Shown one piece after another: positions 45,664 to 47,737 of a stretch of 47,737 nt of DNA. The position numbers and the translations under genes were made by a program. The notes under the pieces were generated by a model that saw only the letters and a program-made list of their open reading frames with translations, was not told the origin of the DNA and ran no database searches. Source of the stretch: an uncultured beta proteobacterium (lineage in GTDB: Bacteria > Pseudomonadota > Gammaproteobacteria > Burkholderiales > Casimicrobiaceae); assembly GCA_903912485.1 (NCBI GenBank), contig CAIWHR010000143.1, positions 1 through 47,737 on the forward strand, given 5' to 3'. The number at the start of each line of letters is the position of its first letter. Position 1 is the stretch's first letter.

Positions 45664-46524
45664 TCAGTGCGCCGACACGCGTCCGAACAGGCCATACGGC
45701 CGGAACGCCAGCAGCAGCAGCAGGACGCCGTACAGCGGGACATCCTGCAACGCCGACGTCCACAGCACGCTCGTCATCTGCTGGATGACGCCGCAGATGA
45801 TTCCGCCGACGAACGCCCCGCCGATGCTGCCGAGCCCTCCCAGCACCGTCGCGATCAGCGCGATGGGCATCAACAGGAAGCCGACGTGTGGGCTGACCGG
45901 ATAATAGGAGACGAGCACGGCGCCAGCGATGCCCGCCAGCGCCCCCGAACAGGCGAACGCGGTGATGTTGATCACCTGCGAGTTGAGGCCCACCAGCTGT
46001 GCTGCTTCCGGATCGTCGGCCACCGCGCGGATCGCCTTGCCCCACGAGGTCTTCCGGAGCACGGCTTCGACCGTCAGGACGCACGCGACCGAAATGGCGA
46101 ACGCAGCGAGCTGTGCGTACGAGAGGAAGATCGGACCGATCAGCAGGTACTGCGACCCCCAGTTCGAGCGGACCGCATGCGCACTCGGGCCGAAGATCAG
46201 CGTGGCCGACGTCTGCAGGATGAGCGCAACGGCGATGGCCGCCAGCAGCTGCTGCAGCGTTGCCCGGCCGACGAACCGGCGGTAGACAAGAAGGTACAGG
46301 ACCGCGCTCAGCGCGGCGACGACCACGAACGCCAGCGGTATCGCCACGAGCGGGTCGACGCCGGCCGCGCTGTAGGCGAAGAACGCGGCGAACATGCCGA
46401 TCATCACCAATTCTCCGTGCGCGAAGTTCACGATGCGCATGACGCCGAAGGCAATACTGAATCCCATCGAGAAGAGCCCGTAGACGCCTCCCACCAGAAT
46501 CCCGCTCAAGAGAGCCTGCAGCAT
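45664..46524 (-). CDS. livH: LivH-like permease
   Basis: A 286-residue membrane protein of the LivH family with about eight helices. Landmarks are MGFSIAFGVMRIVNFAHGELVM and VLGGLGSIGGAFVGG. It is the first gene of the importer operon; the AGGA-containing leader starts at a candidate promoter at 46616-46644. Confidence 0.93.
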   Translation of the reverse strand: MLQALLSGILVGGVYGLFSMGFSIAFGVMRIVNFAHGELVMIGMFAAFFAYSAAGVDPLVAIPLAFVVVAALSAVLYLLVYRRFVGRATLQQLLAAIAVALILQTSATLIFGPSAHAVRSNWGSQYLLIGPIFLSYAQLAAFAISVACVLTVEAVLRKTSWGKAIRAVADDPEAAQLVGLNSQVINITAFACSGALAGIAGAVLVSYYPVSPHVGFLLMPIALIATVLGGLGSIGGAFVGGIICGVIQQMTSVLWTSALQDVPLYGVLLLLLAFRPYGLFGRVSAH

Positions 46525-46605
46525 ACGGTCCCCGTCCTGAAGATTGTCGCGTTCACGGCGCCGCCGAGGTGTCCGGCGACCGGCCGGACCCATCGGTCGG
46601 CAATG

Positions 46606-46620
46606 GCTACCGATGAGTAT
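46606..46620. promoter_or_regulatory. Putative TetR operator 1 (GCTACnnATGAGTAT)
   Basis: This motif recurs at 47466-47480. It overlaps the predicted -10 box of the liv operon, as expected for a repressor site. Operator function is inferred from the shared sequence and its position beside a tetR gene. Confidence 0.5.
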
Positions 46621-46644
46621 CTCCTAACACTTCCAGTAATGCAA
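46616..46644 (-). promoter_or_regulatory. Candidate promoter of the livHMGFK-SDR operon
   Basis: On the minus strand TTGCAT (46644-46639) and GATACT (46621-46616) are 17 bases apart, leaving a leader of about 85 bases before livH. The -10 box overlaps the putative operator. Confidence 0.55.
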
Positions 46645-46658
46645 ATGATACTGCTGGT

Positions 46659-46687
46659 TTGCAGCGATCTTCGCGTACACATATACT
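46659..46687 (+). promoter_or_regulatory. Candidate promoter of the tetR gene
   Basis: TTGCAG and TATACT are separated by 17 bases, followed by a leader of about 65 bases that holds a 15-base tandem duplication. It is back to back with the liv promoter. Confidence 0.6.
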
Positions 46688-46690
46688 GGC

Positions 46691-46720
46691 AGGTAGATTC
46701 CGAACAGGTAGATTCCGAAC
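46691..46720 (+). repeat. Perfect 15-base tandem duplication in the tetR leader
   Basis: AGGTAGATTCCGAAC occurs twice without a gap, just downstream of the predicted tetR start site. It could be a recent slippage duplication or a regulatory site in the leader. Confidence 0.6.
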
Positions 46721-46759
46721 ACGCCTCTGCGTCGAGGCACGCAGTTCACGGGAGGCAAC

Positions 46760-47416
46760 GTGCGCGCAACCAAGGTATCGACGAGCTTGAAGGCCGAGGT
46801 CGCCGCTCTGAAGCGCCGGCGGATCCTCGAGGTCGCGACGGACCTGTTCTACGACAGCGGCTACGAGAACACGACGCTCGAGGAGGTGGCCGACCGCCTG
46901 AAAGTCACCAAGCCGTTCATCTATTCCCACTACTCGTCCAAGGCCCGCCTGCTCGCGGACATCTGCGAACTCGGGATCGCCTGCTCGCTGGCGGAAATCA
47001 ACAAGGTCCTGCCGAGCAGCGTCGGCCCGGAACAGAAGCTCCGCCTCTTCGGCGAGGGCTTCGTCCTCGCCGTCATCGGCAGCCAGAAGCAACTCGCGAT
47101 CTATAACCGGGAAGAGAAGAACCTCGAGCCGGAGGACGTCCAACGCATCGGCCGGATGCGCCGTGAGTTCGACCGCAAGCTCAACGTCCTGCTCGACGAA
47201 GGCGTCGCCAGGGGCGTCTTTCGGATCGAGGACCGCGAGCTCGCGACGCTGGCGATCGGAGGCATGGTGAGCTGGGCGTCCGTATGGTATCGGCCAAGGG
47301 GGCGGCTCGCGCCCGACACGCTCGCCACGCGCATCACCAACCTCATCTTCAACGTGGTCCGCTGCGACGACGCCCGTGCGCCCGATCGGGCGCGGACCGC
47401 GCCGAAGCAGCGCTGA
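46760..47416 (+). CDS. TetR family transcriptional regulator
   Basis: A 218-residue repressor. It begins at GTG 46760 with GGAGG at 46751-46755. The N-terminal helix-turn-helix (about 18-66) has KRRRILEVATDLFYDSGYENTTLEEVADRL and ends VTKPFIYSHYSSK. The C-terminal ligand domain (70-205) is helical and resembles regulators of acyl-CoA or aromatic catabolism only in general form. It is divergent from the liv operon and upstream of a thiolase-like gene. A common motif lies at both promoters, so it probably represses both. Confidence 0.92.
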   Translation: MRATKVSTSLKAEVAALKRRRILEVATDLFYDSGYENTTLEEVADRLKVTKPFIYSHYSSKARLLADICELGIACSLAEINKVLPSSVGPEQKLRLFGEGFVLAVIGSQKQLAIYNREEKNLEPEDVQRIGRMRREFDRKLNVLLDEGVARGVFRIEDRELATLAIGGMVSWASVWYRPRGRLAPDTLATRITNLIFNVVRCDDARAPDRARTAPKQR

Positions 47417-47436
47417 GCGATATCCCGCGACGGGGC

Positions 47437-47465
47437 TTGCTATTGCGTACGTACTGGCATAATAT
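47437..47465 (+). promoter_or_regulatory. Candidate promoter of the thiolase-like gene
   Basis: TTGCTA and TAATAT are separated by 17 bases in an A/T-richer patch after the tetR gene. The putative operator at 47466-47480 covers the predicted start site. Confidence 0.5.
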
Positions 47466-47480
47466 GCTACTCATGAGTAT
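47466..47480. promoter_or_regulatory. Putative TetR operator 2 (contains palindrome TACTCATGAGTA)
   Basis: It contains a perfect 12-base palindrome at 47468-47479 and matches the site at 46606-46620 over GCTACnnATGAGTAT. Its place immediately after a -10 box is typical of a repressor site. Confidence 0.55.
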
Positions 47481-47614
47481 GCCTTTTCTGTCGAGACCGG
47501 GAATCACGCCATCGTCGCGACGCCGCAGGTCCCGGACACCGGGCGGAAGCAAGGCCGCCGTGACCAGCGCCGCCGGCCGCAATCGAGCGCAGGGAACCTG
47601 AAGGAATGCCGCAC

Positions 47615-47737
47615 ATGCCACCGTCTCCCCCGGTCGCCGTCGTAGGAAGCGCGATTCACGCCCCGCGAGACCGCGCGCGGCGCTCGCTCGAGGAGGCCAT
47701 CTACGACGTCGCGCAGGCCGCGCTGCGCGATGCCGGC
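47615..47737 (+). CDS. Thiolase-like protein, 5' end only
   Basis: Only 41 codons lie inside the window. From ATG 47615 (AAGGA nine bases upstream; an in-frame ATG is at 47606) the product begins MPPSPPVAVVGSAIH and continues with SLEEAIYDVAQAALRDAG. This resembles the N-terminus of thiolase/SCP-x type acetyl-CoA acetyltransferases, where VAVVG and LRDAG-like segments surround the first strand and helix. The substrate cannot be told. It would be controlled by the TetR through operator 2. Confidence 0.6.
   Translation, partial: MPPSPPVAVVGSAIHAPRDRARRSLEEAIYDVAQAALRDAG

Overview
The window looks like a stretch of a high-GC proteobacterial chromosome, most likely a betaproteobacterium. This is inferred from the gene families and coding style; there is no rRNA, tRNA or other phylogenetic marker. 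No insertion sequences, phage genes, CRISPR arrays or tRNA genes were seen.

Region 1 (1-9179) is an export-rich segment. Two divergently transcribed subtilisin-like (S8) proteases share an unusual C-terminal WWN/ESGWGIN module. A GT87-type membrane protein, a lipoprotein adenosine deaminase and a lipoprotein sphingomyelinase-like metallophosphoesterase follow.

Region 2 (9235-15959) is a complete type I Wadjet system, jetABCD, on the minus strand. It is an SMC/kleisin-type complex with a Toprim nuclease subunit that acts against plasmids. A separate HD-domain/zinc-ribbon gene lies next to it.

Region 3 (17029-30402, minus strand) is the most striking part. It is a colinear bamBCDEFGHI cluster for a class II, tungsten-dependent benzoyl-CoA reductase: BamB (AOR-type catalytic subunit), BamC (ferredoxin-type), BamD (HdrD-like), BamE (double HdrA-like), BamF (MvhD-like) and BamG/H/I (NuoE/F/G-like). 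It has a good candidate promoter with direct repeats against the -35 box. An orphan hybrid histidine kinase lies upstream. The bamG reading frame is broken once, between its two cysteine pairs.

Region 4 (30819-34161) has a small lipoprotein and a cytochrome bd oxidase operon: a DUF4492 small protein, cydA, cydB and a 30-residue CydX-like membrane peptide. A low-oxygen quinol oxidase near an oxygen-sensitive aromatic ring reductase suggests a facultative or microaerobic lifestyle.

Region 5 (34430-41119) holds housekeeping and accessory genes: a WG-repeat exported protein, a TfoX N-domain protein, bacteriohemerythrin, a FrnE-like DsbA-family protein, a crotonase, YchJ, a YkgJ-like cysteine-cluster protein and a zinc-type alcohol dehydrogenase.

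Region 6 (41148-47737) is an ABC importer operon of the branched-chain amino acid family, livHMGFK plus an SDR related to BDH2. It is divergent from a TetR regulator, which is followed by the start of a thiolase-like gene. A shared motif, GCTACnnATGAGTAT, overlaps or adjoins promoter elements on both sides of tetR. This suggests that TetR represses both the importer operon and the thiolase-like gene, and that the importer carries an organic acid degraded as a CoA ester rather than an amino acid.
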